Notes: generated by a model from the sequence alone, not told the origin. DNA of 64,000 nt from Mesorhizobium ciceri biovar biserrulae WSM1271 (GCF_000185905.1 NC_014923.1:3123501-3187500), one strand, 5' to 3'. Positions 1 to 9,345 are shown, numbered from the stretch's first letter. A program made the numbers and translations.

Positions 1-1131
1 CTCGCCGAAACCGGCGGCATCGCCAAGCTCGATGACTTTGTCGCGCAGCACAAGCCCGAATGGGACGATCCCGTCAGCGGCTATGTCAACGGCGCCAAGG
101 GCGTGTCGCTGCTCAACAAATACCGCGGCTCCAACTATGGCGTGTCGCTGGACGGCGACTTCCAGACCTGGGTCTACCGCACCGATTTGTTCGGCGACGA
201 AGCCGAGAAGAAGGCCTTCAAGGACAAATACGGCTACGATCTGGCGCCGCCGAAGACCTGGAAGCAGCATGGCGACATCGCCGCCTTCTTCCAGCGCCCG
301 GACAAGGGCCTGTTCGGCTCGACCGACCTGCGCAACCAGGGCTGGGGCTACACCAACTGGTACCAGCGCTATGTCTCGATGGCTTCGCCCAACCAATTCC
401 TGTTTGGCGATGACGGCAAGCCGATGATCAATTCCGAGCAAGGCATTGCCGCCACCGACGAATATGTCGCTTCGCTCGCACATCATTCGCCGGATGCGAT
501 CTCCTGGGGCTGGCCGGAGCAATACGGCAACTTCGCCAAGGGTGGTGCGGCGATGACCTGCGCCTTCTCCAACCTGCCGAAATTCCTCGACAATGCCGGC
601 AACAAGGACTCAGCCGTCACCGGCAAGATCGGCTCGATGCTGCCGCCCGGCCGCGAGATCGACGGCAAGCTGATCAGCCGTTCGGTGCTGTGGTTCTCGC
701 TGACCGGCATGGTCTCGTCACAGTCGAAGAACCAGGAGGTCGCCTACCTCCTGCTGCAATGGCTGGGCTCGGCCCGTATCTACGCCTGGATGAGTGCCAA
801 TCCCGGCGGTTATCTGGACCCGTTCCGGCTTTCGGACTTCTCCGATCCGCTGGTGCGCCAGACCTATCATGCCTACCACATGGACGTCGTGCGCGAGACG
901 GTGGCGCGCACCGTGCCGACCATCAACTATCCCGGCGCGACAGCCTTCCACAATGCGCTCGACGAGAACCTGATGGCGGCGCTGACCAAGGCCAAGACAT
1001 CGGAGCAGGCGATGGCCGATACCGAGGCAGAGTGGAAAAAGATCGCCCGGCGCACCGGCGAGGACAAACTGCTCGAAGCCATCAAGACCAACAAGGAGGC
1101 CTGGCCGACAGTTCTCGATCCAATCGTCTGA
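1..1131 (+). CDS. CUT1 sugar ABC transporter, periplasmic substrate-binding protein (5' truncated by window edge)
   Basis: The frame is open from the first base and ends at TGA; the signal peptide and N-terminal lobe lie outside the window. About 376 residues are visible, in the range of the C-terminal bulk of family 1 extracellular solute-binding proteins (usually 420-580 residues). The aromatic-rich stretches (GWGYTNWYQRY, SWGWPEQYG) and the ending with a long helical tail fit this family. It is followed at once by MalG- and MalF-type permeases and two ATPases, so it should deliver a carbohydrate or polyol to that importer in the periplasm. The ligand cannot be read from the sequence. The order (binding protein, MalG-like, MalF-like, two ATPases) recalls rhizobial glycerol or polyol systems, but that is an inference from gene order only. 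Confidence 0.85.
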   Translation, partial: LAETGGIAKLDDFVAQHKPEWDDPVSGYVNGAKGVSLLNKYRGSNYGVSLDGDFQTWVYRTDLFGDEAEKKAFKDKYGYDLAPPKTWKQHGDIAAFFQRPDKGLFGSTDLRNQGWGYTNWYQRYVSMASPNQFLFGDDGKPMINSEQGIAATDEYVASLAHHSPDAISWGWPEQYGNFAKGGAAMTCAFSNLPKFLDNAGNKDSAVTGKIGSMLPPGREIDGKLISRSVLWFSLTGMVSSQSKNQEVAYLLLQWLGSARIYAWMSANPGGYLDPFRLSDFSDPLVRQTYHAYHMDVVRETVARTVPTINYPGATAFHNALDENLMAALTKAKTSEQAMADTEAEWKKIARRTGEDKLLEAIKTNKEAWPTVLDPIV

Positions 1132-1155
1132 TCCTTCTCCCTGGATCATATCGAA

Positions 1156-1183
1156 GGAGGGGAGGAGCTTGCTTCTCCCCTCC
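1156..1183 (+). terminator. Intercistronic stem-loop after the CUT1 binding-protein gene
   Basis: A perfect 9-bp stem (GGAGGGGAG paired with CTCCCCTCC) lies 24 bases after the stop codon. No U-tract follows, so it is more likely an mRNA-stabilising or attenuating hairpin between the binding protein and permease genes than a full terminator. Confidence 0.5.
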
Positions 1184-1212
1184 GCCCACAACGCCACCAG
1201 CAAAGCCGCCAG

Positions 1213-2073
1213 ATGAAGCGTTCCGTTCCTTTCCTGATATTCCGCTATGCCGCGATCTTCGCGGCCATGGCGGTGACGCTGGTGCCGATCCTGTGGATGG
1301 TGTCGATGGCGTTCAAGCCGATCGCCGAATGGTCGGCGACCGGCGCCGACCTGACCTGGTGGCCGAAGAACCCGACGCTCAGCAATTTTCGTTTCGTCTT
1401 CGGCGAGTCGACCAACAATTTGATCGTCGCGCTCGACCGTAACGCGCTGAAGCCGATCCTCGCATCGCTGCTGTCGGCGGTTTTCGGCACGGTGATCGCC
1501 ATGTCGGCGGGCACTGCGGCGGCTTATGGGCTCTCGCGTTTCGGCTCCGGCCAGAACCTGCCGCTGGCGCTGATCCAACTCAGGATCTTTCCGCCGATGG
1601 CGGTCATGATCCCGGTGATGATCATGTGGGCTTTCCTCAACTTCACCGATAGCTGGTGGGGCCTGGCGCTGATCTACGGCATCGTCACCTTGCCGTTCGC
1701 CTTCTGGCTGATGAAGACCTTCTTCGACGACATGCCGCGTGAGATCGAGGAGGCGGCGCTTGTCGAAGGCTGTTCGCGGCTGCGCGTCTTCACGCGCATC
1801 ACGCTGCCGATGATGCGCGCGCCGCTGGCCAGTGCCGCGCTCTTCGTCTTCATCCTCAACTGGTCGGACTATCTGATCGCGCTGCTTCTGACGACGCGCG
1901 AATGGGTGACCATCCCGGTCTACATGGCCTCTCTTTCTTCCTCGATGACCGGGCAGCTCTATGGCGCCAAGGCAGCGCTTGGGCTGATCGCGGCCGTGCC
2001 GCCGGTCATCATGGGCATCGCCATCCAACGCCATCTGGTGCGCGGGTTGACATTCGGGGCGCTCAAGCAATGA
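1213..2073 (+). CDS. CUT1 ABC transporter permease, MalG type
   Basis: A 286-residue inner-membrane protein with about six hydrophobic segments. The first starts near residue 10 ([16 protein letters not shown]). The EAA loop that contacts the ATPase is visible around residues 178-197 ([20 protein letters not shown]), with the expected EEAAxxxG core. The length is normal for MalG-like subunits (about 275-300). The ATG at 1213 opens the protein just before its first membrane helix. The last codons overlap the next permease by ATGA (2070-2073), pointing to translational coupling. It should pair with the following MalF-like subunit to form the channel. Confidence 0.9.
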   Translation: MKRSVPFLIFRYAAIFAAMAVTLVPILWMVSMAFKPIAEWSATGADLTWWPKNPTLSNFRFVFGESTNNLIVALDRNALKPILASLLSAVFGTVIAMSAGTAAAYGLSRFGSGQNLPLALIQLRIFPPMAVMIPVMIMWAFLNFTDSWWGLALIYGIVTLPFAFWLMKTFFDDMPREIEEAALVEGCSRLRVFTRITLPMMRAPLASAALFVFILNWSDYLIALLLTTREWVTIPVYMASLSSSMTGQLYGAKAALGLIAAVPPVIMGIAIQRHLVRGLTFGALKQ

Positions 2074-3029
2074 GCGCGGTGACTGTCATGACTTCCAAGG
2101 ATGAGGTGAAAGCCGTCGGAGCAAAGCCGGTTTCGCGCGATGAGGGCGCAAGGCTGGGTTTCCGGCTGACATTGCCTGCGCAGATCCTGGTGCTGTTCAT
2201 CTCGGCCTTCCCGCTGTTGATGCAGCTCTACATCAGCGTCACCGACTGGTCGCCCCTGTCGGGCACCGGCTGGTGGAACGCCTGGTCGATGTGGAACAGC
2301 TTTGCCAACTACACCGATCTCGCCGCCGACGCGCGCTTCTGGAGCGCGCTGAAGCGTACGGCCATCGTCATGATCGTCTGCGTGCCGGCGGAATTCCTGC
2401 TTGGGCTGGCGCTGGCGACACTGTTTGCCGACGATTTCCCGGGCAAGCGCGTCTTCTATTCGATCCTGCTGATGCCGATGATGGTGGTGCCTGCCGTGGC
2501 CGGCTACATGTTCTTCATGCTGTTCCAGTCCGGCGGCCCGGTGAACGACATCTTGTCGGCGCTCACCGGATCTCCGGTCACCATCGCCTGGCTGTCGGAT
2601 CCGACACTGGCGCTGATCGCGGTGATGGTCGCCGACATCTGGCAATGGACGCCGCTGATGTTCCTCATCCTGCTTGCCGGCCTGGTCGGCGTGCCGGAGG
2701 ACCAGATCAAGGCGGCGACGCTGCTCGGCGCCAATCCGTGGCAGCGCTTCGTCACCATCGTGCTGCCGAAGATGAAGACGATCATCATCATCGCGTTGGC
2801 GATCCGGGTGATCGAGAACTTCAAGATCTTCGACACGCTCTACATCATGACCGGCGGCGGTCCAGGCGTCGCTACCGAAACCATCTCGGTCTACATCTAC
2901 AAGCTCACCACGCAGGACCTGATCTGGGGCTATGTGGCGGCGATCGCGCTGGCCATTTTGGTCGTGCTGTCGATCGTCGCGGTGTTTGCCATGAAGCGCA
3001 TGGCGCGGGCACGCGAGGTTCCGGCATGA
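2070..3029 (+). CDS. CUT1 ABC transporter permease, MalF type
   Basis: A 319-residue membrane protein. I chose the ATG at 2070, which overlaps the stop of the previous permease, rather than the longer upstream open frame; this leaves a cytoplasmic tail of about 30 residues before the first helix ([23 protein letters not shown]). The ATPase-contact loop is visible as [19 protein letters not shown] around residues 209-227, and the family motif [19 protein letters not shown] near residue 265 is typical of MalF/UgpA-like subunits. It ends in an ATGA overlap with the first ATPase gene. Forms the heterodimeric channel with the MalG-like protein. Confidence 0.9.
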   Translation: MSAVTVMTSKDEVKAVGAKPVSRDEGARLGFRLTLPAQILVLFISAFPLLMQLYISVTDWSPLSGTGWWNAWSMWNSFANYTDLAADARFWSALKRTAIVMIVCVPAEFLLGLALATLFADDFPGKRVFYSILLMPMMVVPAVAGYMFFMLFQSGGPVNDILSALTGSPVTIAWLSDPTLALIAVMVADIWQWTPLMFLILLAGLVGVPEDQIKAATLLGANPWQRFVTIVLPKMKTIIIIALAIRVIENFKIFDTLYIMTGGGPGVATETISVYIYKLTTQDLIWGYVAAIALAILVVLSIVAVFAMKRMARAREVPA

Positions 3030-4117
3030 GCGCCATCCACCTGCAAAACCTGGTCAAGAAATTCGGCGACTTCACCGCGCTGAAGACCATGGACCTGGCA
3101 ATATCAGATGGCGAGTTCATGGCGCTGCTCGGCCCGTCGGGCTGCGGCAAGTCGACCACGATGAACATGATCGCCGGCATGGAAGAACCGACCGGCGGCA
3201 AGATCCTGTTTGGCGACCGCGACATGGCCGGCGTGCCGATGGGCCGGCGTGGCGTCGGCTTCGTGTTCCAGAACTACGCCATCTTCACGCATATGACGGT
3301 GCGCCAGAACCTTGCCTATGGACCAAAAATGCGAGGTGCCGCGAAAGCCGAGATCGACCGTCGCGTCGGCGCCATCGCCGAGATGCTGCAGCTTTCGCCG
3401 CTGCTCGACCGCAAGGCCGACAAGCTGTCGGTCAACATATTGCAACGGGTGGCGATCGGCCGCTCGGCGATCATGGAGCCGGCGATCTTCCTGCTCGACG
3501 AGCCGCTGTCCAATGTCGACGCCGCTTTCCGGGCCGTCATGCGCACCGAACTGAAGCAGCTGCAGCGGCAGTTCCGCCAGACCATGGTCTATGTCACCCA
3601 CGACCAGCTCGAGGCGATGACCATGGCCGACCGCATCGCGGTCATGGATCATGGGGTTTTGCAGCAGGTCGGCACGCCGCTCGAGGTCTACAACGATCCA
3701 GCCAATGTCTTCGTCGCCCGCTTTATCGGTGCGCCGGGCATGAATCTGCTCAAGGGCAGGCCGGCGGAGAGCGACCGCGGACTGGTCGTCGATCTCGGAC
3801 CGTTGGGCGTCACGCCGCCGCTGGCGGGCGAACTCGCAGCGGCCATGCGTGGTGCACGCGGCGAGGTGCTTTACGGATTCCGGCCTGAACAGGCGACGTT
3901 GGTGCAGAATGGGCAGGGCCTCGCAATGCCGGTGACCTTTGTCGAACGGATCGGTGCGCGCACCATCGTTCATCTCGGCCAGGGCGAGGCGGCTGTGAAA
4001 ACGGTGTTCGACAATGATGTCGGGCTGGCTATCGGCGATACCGCTGTCGTCGCTCCCACTACGTCGTCAGTGCGCGTTTTCGACGCCGCTACCGGCCTTG
4101 CGATGAAGGCAGGTTGA
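3026..4117 (+). CDS. CUT1 ABC transporter ATPase 1 (MalK/UgpC type) with degenerate signature motif
   Basis: A 363-residue nucleotide-binding protein with a C-terminal TOBE-like region from about residue 240. Visible motifs: Walker A GPSGCGKST (36-44), Q-loop VFQNYAIF, Walker B with catalytic Glu (FLLDEP, D158-E159) and H-loop VTHDQ. The ABC signature, normally LSGGQ, reads LSVNILQR (134-141), so both glycines are lost. Its partner, encoded next, has the complementary defect. The start at 3026 overlaps the MalF stop by ATGA. I infer an obligate heterodimer of the two ATPases powering this importer, with one standard and one degenerate ATP site. The reading frame is otherwise intact, so I do not treat it as a pseudogene. 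Confidence 0.88.
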   Translation: MSAIHLQNLVKKFGDFTALKTMDLAISDGEFMALLGPSGCGKSTTMNMIAGMEEPTGGKILFGDRDMAGVPMGRRGVGFVFQNYAIFTHMTVRQNLAYGPKMRGAAKAEIDRRVGAIAEMLQLSPLLDRKADKLSVNILQRVAIGRSAIMEPAIFLLDEPLSNVDAAFRAVMRTELKQLQRQFRQTMVYVTHDQLEAMTMADRIAVMDHGVLQQVGTPLEVYNDPANVFVARFIGAPGMNLLKGRPAESDRGLVVDLGPLGVTPPLAGELAAAMRGARGEVLYGFRPEQATLVQNGQGLAMPVTFVERIGARTIVHLGQGEAAVKTVFDNDVGLAIGDTAVVAPTTSSVRVFDAATGLAMKAG

Positions 4118-4118
4118 G

Positions 4119-5180
4119 ATGGCCGATATCGTCTTCCGTAATGTGACCAAACGCTACGGCAATACACTCGCCGTCGACGACGCCTCGTTCACCGTCAACG
4201 ACAATGAGTTCTTCTGCTTCTTCGGTCCGCCGCTGTCGGGCAAGTCGACCATCCTGCGCCTGGTGCTCGGGTTGGAGACACCTGACACCGGCGAAATCCT
4301 GATCGGAGGCAGGCCGGTCAACGCGATGTCGCCGGCCGAGCGCAACGTGGCTATGGTGTTCCAGAACCTGGCGCTGTTTCCGCATATGAGCGCGCTCGAA
4401 AATGTCCGCTTTCCCCTGGTCGAACGCCGGGTCGCCGAGGCCGAGATCAAGCGGCGGGTCACCGACGTCGCGGCGAAGCTGCATATCGGCCATATCCTGC
4501 ACAAGCCGCCGGGACAGCTTTCGGGCGGGGAGCGGCAGCGCGTGGCGATCGCCCGGGCTCTGGTGCGCGATCCCAATGCCTATCTGATGGACGATCCGAT
4601 CTCGGCGCTCGACGCCAGGCTGCGCGAAGAAACGCGCGTCGAGCTGAAGCGCATCCAGCGCGAACTCGGCAAGACGCTGATCTACGTCACGCATGACCAG
4701 GAAGAAGCGATGTCGGTCGCCGATCGCATCGCCATCCTGGAGGACGGCAAGATCAGGCAGATCGGTACGCCGGCAGAAATTTACGACCGCCCGGCCAGCA
4801 CCTATGTAGCAAGGCTGCTTGGCTCGCCGATGATGAACATCCTCAGATCGGCGCGCGGCGATGGCGGTGTCGAAGCGGCTGAAGGCACGATCCGCATCGA
4901 CGACAAGACAGCGCCCGCCGACGCCGTGGAGATCGGGCTGAGGCCGGAGGACATCAAGGTCAGACCGTGGGCGGATGGGGGCCCGGGCCGCCCGGCGCGA
5001 GTGTTCGAGGTCGAGCCGCTTGGCGGCTACACCGTGGTGACGCTCGCTGCCGGGCAGGCGCGGTTGAAGGCATTACTGCGCGGCCAGCCCGACATCCGGC
5101 CGGATGCCATGGTGGCGATATCCTGCGAGCCGGCCAGAGTGCATTATTTCGAACAGAGCGGCGGGGCGTTGGCACGATGA
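4119..5180 (+). CDS. CUT1 ABC transporter ATPase 2 (MalK/UgpC type) with Asp in place of the catalytic Glu
   Basis: A 353-residue ATPase starting one base after the stop of ATPase 1. Motifs: Walker A GPPLSGKST (36-44), Q-loop VFQNLALF, intact signature LSGGE (134-138), H-loop VTHDQ, and a TOBE-like C-terminal region from about residue 240. In Walker B the residue after the Mg-binding Asp is Asp instead of Glu (YLMDDP, D158-D159). This position aligns without gaps with E159 of ATPase 1. In the head-to-tail dimer, the altered Walker B of this protein and the altered signature of ATPase 1 fall in the same ATP site. Two ATPase genes per CUT1 importer are also seen in rhizobial polyol systems; the match here is inferred. 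Confidence 0.88.
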   Translation: MADIVFRNVTKRYGNTLAVDDASFTVNDNEFFCFFGPPLSGKSTILRLVLGLETPDTGEILIGGRPVNAMSPAERNVAMVFQNLALFPHMSALENVRFPLVERRVAEAEIKRRVTDVAAKLHIGHILHKPPGQLSGGERQRVAIARALVRDPNAYLMDDPISALDARLREETRVELKRIQRELGKTLIYVTHDQEEAMSVADRIAILEDGKIRQIGTPAEIYDRPASTYVARLLGSPMMNILRSARGDGGVEAAEGTIRIDDKTAPADAVEIGLRPEDIKVRPWADGGPGRPARVFEVEPLGGYTVVTLAAGQARLKALLRGQPDIRPDAMVAISCEPARVHYFEQSGGALAR

Positions 5181-5215
5181 CGGCCGCCGCAAGGAAAGAG
5201 TTTCGGGAGGAAGAG

Positions 5216-6301
5216 ATGGCAAGCAAAGGCTTCGAGCCGGACGTGAAGGTCCGCACGAAGGAATACAAGATCGGCTGTGTCGGCGCAGGCATGATCATGG
5301 CCGAGTGCCATCTCGCCGCCTACAAGGAAGCCGGGTTCCCGGTGGTGGCAATCGCCTCGCGCACCAGGGCCAGCGCCGATAAGGTGGCGACGCGCTGGGG
5401 CATTCCGACCGTCCACGACACACCGGAAAAACTGATCGAGGACGAAAATGTCGAGATCATCGACCTTGCTTTCCCGCCCGACCTGCAGCCGGCGCTGATC
5501 CGTCACGCGCTGAGGCAGAAGCATATCAAGGCGATCCTGGCGCAGAAGCCGCTGGCGCTGTCAGTCGAGGAAGCGGTCAAGCTGCGCGATGAGGCGGCCA
5601 AGGCCGGCAAGATCCTCTCGGTCAATCAGAACATGCGCTACGACCAATCGATGCGCGTCTTGAAGCAGATCATCGACAGCGGCGCGCTGGGCGACATCGT
5701 CTTCGCGCAGATCGACATGCACGCCATCCCGCATTGGCAGAGCTTCCTCGAGGATTATGACCGGCTGACGCTCGCCAATATGAGCGTGCATCATCTCGAC
5801 GTGCTGCGCTTCCTGTTCGGCGATCCCGACGAAATCACCACGCTGACACGCAAAGACCCGCGCACGAAATTCGACCACTCCGACGGCATCACCGTGTCGA
5901 CGCTGCGCTTTCCGTCCGGCGTGCTTGCCGTGTCGCTGGAGGATGTCTGGTCCGGTCCGCGCCAGGATGGCTACAAGGACGACCAGCACATCAACTGGCG
6001 CGTCGACGGCAGCAAGGGGGTCGCGAAGGGCACCATCGGCTGGCCGACGGGCGCTGCCTCGACGCTGACTTACGCCTCGACCGAGACGACCCGGGGCGAA
6101 TGGGTCAGCCCGAGCTGGGACACGATGTGGTTCCCGCATGCCTTTATCGGTGTGATGGAGCAGCTCCAGCACGCGGTGAAGACCGGCACGCCGCCGGCGC
6201 TGTCGGTCGCCGACAACGTCAAGACCATGGCGCTGGTCGAGGCGGGCTACCGCTCGATCGACGAGGCCCGCACGGTCAAGCTTTCCGAAATCGCTACCTG
6301 A
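5216..6301 (+). CDS. Gfo/Idh/MocA-family NAD(P)-dependent oxidoreductase
   Basis: A 361-residue protein with an N-terminal Rossmann fold (IGCVGAGMIMAECHLAAY, about residues 16-33), a second-strand region VVAIASR, and the EKP-type loop as QKPLALS (the usual Glu is Gln). The C-terminal half is the alpha/beta dehydrogenase domain, with the segment MSVHHLDVLRFLFGDP that in this family carries the catalytic His. It probably oxidises a cyclic polyol, inosose or sugar in the cytoplasm. The ATG at 5216 has a strong ribosome site (GGGAGG, 5205-5210). An earlier ATG at 5177 overlaps the ATPase 2 stop and is a possible alternative. MocA of rhizopine catabolism belongs to this family, and a MocC-like isomerase follows. 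Confidence 0.85.
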   Translation: MASKGFEPDVKVRTKEYKIGCVGAGMIMAECHLAAYKEAGFPVVAIASRTRASADKVATRWGIPTVHDTPEKLIEDENVEIIDLAFPPDLQPALIRHALRQKHIKAILAQKPLALSVEEAVKLRDEAAKAGKILSVNQNMRYDQSMRVLKQIIDSGALGDIVFAQIDMHAIPHWQSFLEDYDRLTLANMSVHHLDVLRFLFGDPDEITTLTRKDPRTKFDHSDGITVSTLRFPSGVLAVSLEDVWSGPRQDGYKDDQHINWRVDGSKGVAKGTIGWPTGAASTLTYASTETTRGEWVSPSWDTMWFPHAFIGVMEQLQHAVKTGTPPALSVADNVKTMALVEAGYRSIDEARTVKLSEIAT

Positions 6302-6356
6302 TCACCGCAGCTGAAACACCAAACAACTGAATCGCTTACAGGGAGGAATTCACACC

Positions 6357-7271
6357 ATGATGCAGGCAGGTATTTTCACGGGCTATTTCCCGTACGGCCT
6401 CGAAGAGACGGCGAAGAAAATCCGCGGGCTCGATTTCAACACGGTGCAACTCGACCTCCACTTCAAGGACGTCGACCTGTCGGCGGGGCAGATCACCAAG
6501 GATAAGGCCAAGAAGGTGCGCGACGTCTTCCGCGATCATCACCTGCCGGTGTGCTGCATTTCCGGCTACACAAATATTATCCACCCGGACAAGGCCGAGC
6601 GCGACAAGCGCGTCGGCTACCTCAAAGAGATCATCCGCAACGCCCGCCATTTCGGCAGCCCGTATGTGATCTCGGAAACCGGCACCTACAACACCGAATC
6701 CGACTGGGTGCATCACCCCAAGAACAAGACCGAGGAAGGGTTCGAGGAATGCCGCAAAGTGGTCGCCGACCTTGCCCAGACGGCCTATGACCACGGCGCG
6801 GTCTTCCTGCTCGAAACCTATGTCAACAACGTCGTCGGCTCGGTCGAGGAGACGGTCAAGATGTTCGCGCAGGTCGATCACCCCGGCCTCGGTCTGCTGA
6901 TGGACCCGACCAATTATTTCGAGACGCATAACATCGACAGGATGGACCAGATCCTGAACCAGGTGTTCGACACGCTGACCGACAAGATCAGAATAGCTCA
7001 CGCCAAGGACGTCAAGCGTTCGGGCGGCGACAAGTCCGAGAAGCACGCCGATATCGGCGACGAGGACGCGCTGGAGAGCCATACATTCCGTGGCGTCGGT
7101 GAGATCGAGCTGCCGGCGCCGGGCCTCGGTTCGCTGAACTACGACCTCTATCTCCAGCGGCTGGCGGAAAAGCATCCGAACATCCCGGTGATCATCGAGC
7201 ATCTCTCGGAAGACGACGTGCCGAGGGCCAAGAAATTCCTCGACGGGAAGTTCCGCGCCAACGGTCTGTGA
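6357..7271 (+). CDS. Sugar phosphate isomerase/epimerase (xylose-isomerase-like TIM barrel, IolE/MocC-related)
   Basis: A 304-residue single-domain TIM barrel of the AP-endonuclease family 2 superfamily. Typical metal-site segments are visible: LLETYVNNVVGS (Glu near residue 159), GLLMDPTNYFETHN (Asp and His near 184-192), IRIAHAKDVK (His near 218) and a C-terminal PVIIEHL (Glu). These fit a divalent-metal isomerase, epimerase or dehydratase acting on a sugar or inosose. The ATG at 6357 follows GGGAGG (6341-6346); the next codon is also ATG. It lies directly after the MocA-type dehydrogenase in the same operon. MocC and IolE are the best-known relatives, but the substrate is not determined. 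Confidence 0.85.
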   Translation: MMQAGIFTGYFPYGLEETAKKIRGLDFNTVQLDLHFKDVDLSAGQITKDKAKKVRDVFRDHHLPVCCISGYTNIIHPDKAERDKRVGYLKEIIRNARHFGSPYVISETGTYNTESDWVHHPKNKTEEGFEECRKVVADLAQTAYDHGAVFLLETYVNNVVGSVEETVKMFAQVDHPGLGLLMDPTNYFETHNIDRMDQILNQVFDTLTDKIRIAHAKDVKRSGGDKSEKHADIGDEDALESHTFRGVGEIELPAPGLGSLNYDLYLQRLAEKHPNIPVIIEHLSEDDVPRAKKFLDGKFRANGL

Positions 7272-7335
7272 CGGCCTTCTCGCGCCGCTGGTTCGCGGCG
7301 GCGCGGTTCGGTTCCAAAGTAAGGGAGGAGAAAAA

Positions 7336-8280
7336 ATGTTGAAATTCGCATTGAAACTGGCGGCTGCCGTAACGCTGCTCGCCGGCGTCTCGTTGCGCGC
7401 GCCGGCAATGGCGCAGGATGGCCAGAAGACGTTCTACTTGCTGTCGCATGGCGGTCCGTCGGATGCGTTCTGGCTGGACTGGAATGCCGGCGCGACCAAA
7501 GCCTGCGACCAGCTCAAGGTGACCTGCAAGATCTCATTCAGCGGCGGCGACATGGCGGCGCAGAAGGAGGCCTTCAATTCCGCGCTTGCGGCCAAGCCCG
7601 ACGGCATCGCCACCACCTCGGCCCAGCCGGGCTTGTGGACGGAAGAGGTGAAGGCGGCCAAGGCAGCCGGCATCCCGATCGTGTTCTTCAACACCGACGA
7701 TCCGGCGACCGGACGGCAGGCCTATGTCGGCGCCGATCTCAAGGAGGCGGGGGTCACCTGGGCCAAGTATCTTGTCGACCACAAGATGGTGAAGCAAGGC
7801 GACAAGGTGTTCCTGCCGGTGGAAGTGCCGGGCGCCAGCTATCAGCAGCTGGAGACCGAAGGCATCGCCAGTGTCTTCGATCCGTTGGGAATCAAATATG
7901 ATGTGGTCGATTGCGGCACCGACCCGGCCGGCATCATTGCCAAGATGACCGACTATATGGTGGCCAACAATCCGCCGGCGATCATCGCGCTTGGCGATTC
8001 CGTCGCGGCCAGCGTCAAGCGGGTGTTCGACGGCGCCGGCGTGCCGGCCGGCAAGATCCCGGTCGTCGGCTGGGGCAATTCCAAGGAAACCGCGGAAGCC
8101 GTCAAATCCGGTTTCGTCAACGCGGCCGCCTGGCAGTTCCCGTCTGCGCAGGGCTTCATGCCGGTGGCGCTGCTCGGGCTCGCCGCTTCGGGTGAGCCGA
8201 TCGGCTACGACATCCATACGTTCAGCCTCTACGACGCCTCAAGCGTCGAACCGATCCTGAAACTCTACGACACGAAGTGA
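7336..8280 (+). CDS. CUT2 sugar ABC transporter, periplasmic substrate-binding protein (RbsB/MocB-like)
   Basis: A 314-residue periplasmic binding protein of the ribose/galactose class. A signal peptide is clear: KFALKL, hydrophobic AAAVTLLAGVSLRA, cleavage after AMA near residue 25. The mature part has the two-lobe pattern with GGPSDAFWLDWNAGA, the MAAQKEAFNSALAAKPDGIA segment (normally xQ..D.L.AxxxDxI) and the hinge IPIVFFNTDDP. The ATG follows AGGGAGGAG. It is followed by a hairpin, a permease and a single-domain ATPase. In a rhizopine-type locus this would be the MocB position; the ligand is inferred to be a sugar or inositol derivative. Confidence 0.85.
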   Translation: MLKFALKLAAAVTLLAGVSLRAPAMAQDGQKTFYLLSHGGPSDAFWLDWNAGATKACDQLKVTCKISFSGGDMAAQKEAFNSALAAKPDGIATTSAQPGLWTEEVKAAKAAGIPIVFFNTDDPATGRQAYVGADLKEAGVTWAKYLVDHKMVKQGDKVFLPVEVPGASYQQLETEGIASVFDPLGIKYDVVDCGTDPAGIIAKMTDYMVANNPPAIIALGDSVAASVKRVFDGAGVPAGKIPVVGWGNSKETAEAVKSGFVNAAAWQFPSAQGFMPVALLGLAASGEPIGYDIHTFSLYDASSVEPILKLYDTK

Positions 8281-8289
8281 AAACCGGTG

Positions 8290-8311
8290 CCCGCGGCGCA
8301 AGCCGCGGGCG
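8290..8311 (+). terminator. Intercistronic stem-loop after the CUT2 binding-protein gene
   Basis: A perfect 9-bp stem (GCCCGCGGC with GCCGCGGGC) and GCAA loop lie nine bases after the binding-protein stop. There is no T-run, so partial termination or 3'-end protection is likelier than full termination. Confidence 0.55.
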
Positions 8312-8323
8312 TCTCTTCAAAGC

Positions 8324-9343
8324 ATGGTTGAAGCAGTCATGATGATCGCCGCAGAAGACGAAATGCCTGTCGGGAAACGCAGACCGGGCCTTATGCGCTC
8401 GCCGCAATTCTCCTCGCTCGTCATCCTCACTGTCCTGCTCGCGGTGTTCGCCATTGCCGATGCCAATTTCCTGTCGCCGCTCAACATCTCCAACATGATG
8501 GCGTTCCTGCCCGAGCTCGGCATCATCGCGCTCGGTATGACGCTGCTGTTGACGGCGGGCGAGTTCGACCTGTCGGTCGGCGCCGTGTTCGGGCTGGCCC
8601 CGGTCGTCGTCATGCTCCTGGTGCAGAACGGCGGCGTGGATATAGGTGCCGCCCTTCTGGCCGGGCTTCTGCTGTGCATCGCCATCGGCGCCATCAACGG
8701 GCTGATCGTCACCAAGATCGGCATTTCGTCCTTCCTGGTCACGCTGTCGATGCTGCTCGTGGTGCGTGGGGCAGCGCTCTACATCACACAGGGCTTTCCG
8801 CTGAAATCCTGGGACCAGCCGGGTTTTTTCGTGACGCTGCTGGCCGGCAGCTTCAATGTCGGCTCGTTCCGGTTCTACACCTCGCTGTGGTGGTTCATCG
8901 GTCTCTCGCTGCTGGCAATCTACGTGCTGCGCTATGCCAAGCTCGGCAACTGGATCAGCGCCATCGGCTCGAACCGCAACGCGGCGGTGGCGCGTGGCGT
9001 GCCGGCGGACGCCGTCAAGGTGTGGCTGTTCATCCTGACTTCGGTTCTGGCGGGGCTGGCCGGCATGATCAGCGCCTTCCGCATTTCGGCCGCTTCACCG
9101 GTGGCCGGCACCGGCTACGAGCTCGAAGTGATCGCCATGGTGGTGGTCGGCGGGACGGCGCTGACCGGCGGACGCGGCACGATCCTCGGCACCATCGTCG
9201 GTGCGCTGATGCTGCGCGCGATCCGCAACGGCATTGTGCTGATCGGCGTGCCGGGCCTCGCCTACAACATCTTCGTCGGCCTGATCATCCTCGCCATGCT
9301 CATCCTGCACGCTTTGCTGCAGAAGAACGCCGCAAGGGGCTGA
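8324..9343 (+). CDS. CUT2 sugar ABC transporter permease (RbsC type)
   Basis: A 339-residue hydrophobic protein with about eight to ten membrane segments. Diagnostic of the family are the LTAGEFDLSVGAVFGL motif near residues 76-91 (normally GGIDLSVG), the conserved AINGLIVTKIGISSFLVTL segment, and ALTGGRGTILGTIVGAL near the C-terminus. The ATG at 8324 is the first in frame; ATG 8339 (MMIAAEDE) is a plausible later start, and neither has a strong ribosome site. It lies between the binding protein and an ATPase and should form the homodimeric channel. Confidence 0.88.
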   Translation: MVEAVMMIAAEDEMPVGKRRPGLMRSPQFSSLVILTVLLAVFAIADANFLSPLNISNMMAFLPELGIIALGMTLLLTAGEFDLSVGAVFGLAPVVVMLLVQNGGVDIGAALLAGLLLCIAIGAINGLIVTKIGISSFLVTLSMLLVVRGAALYITQGFPLKSWDQPGFFVTLLAGSFNVGSFRFYTSLWWFIGLSLLAIYVLRYAKLGNWISAIGSNRNAAVARGVPADAVKVWLFILTSVLAGLAGMISAFRISAASPVAGTGYELEVIAMVVVGGTALTGGRGTILGTIVGALMLRAIRNGIVLIGVPGLAYNIFVGLIILAMLILHALLQKNAARG

Positions 9344-9345
9344 CG

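Noticed and set aside
718..2070. A 450-codon minus-strand open frame opposite the CUT1 binding-protein and permease genes
   Set aside because: It is the Arg/His/Asp-rich mirror of a GC-rich coding strand, has no family motifs and is fully overlapped by well-supported plus-strand genes.
7260..7320. Rho-independent terminator after the TIM-barrel gene (GCCGCTGGTTCGCGGCGGC)
   Set aside because: The imperfect stem has no U-tract and the operon appears to continue into the CUT2 genes; too weak to call.
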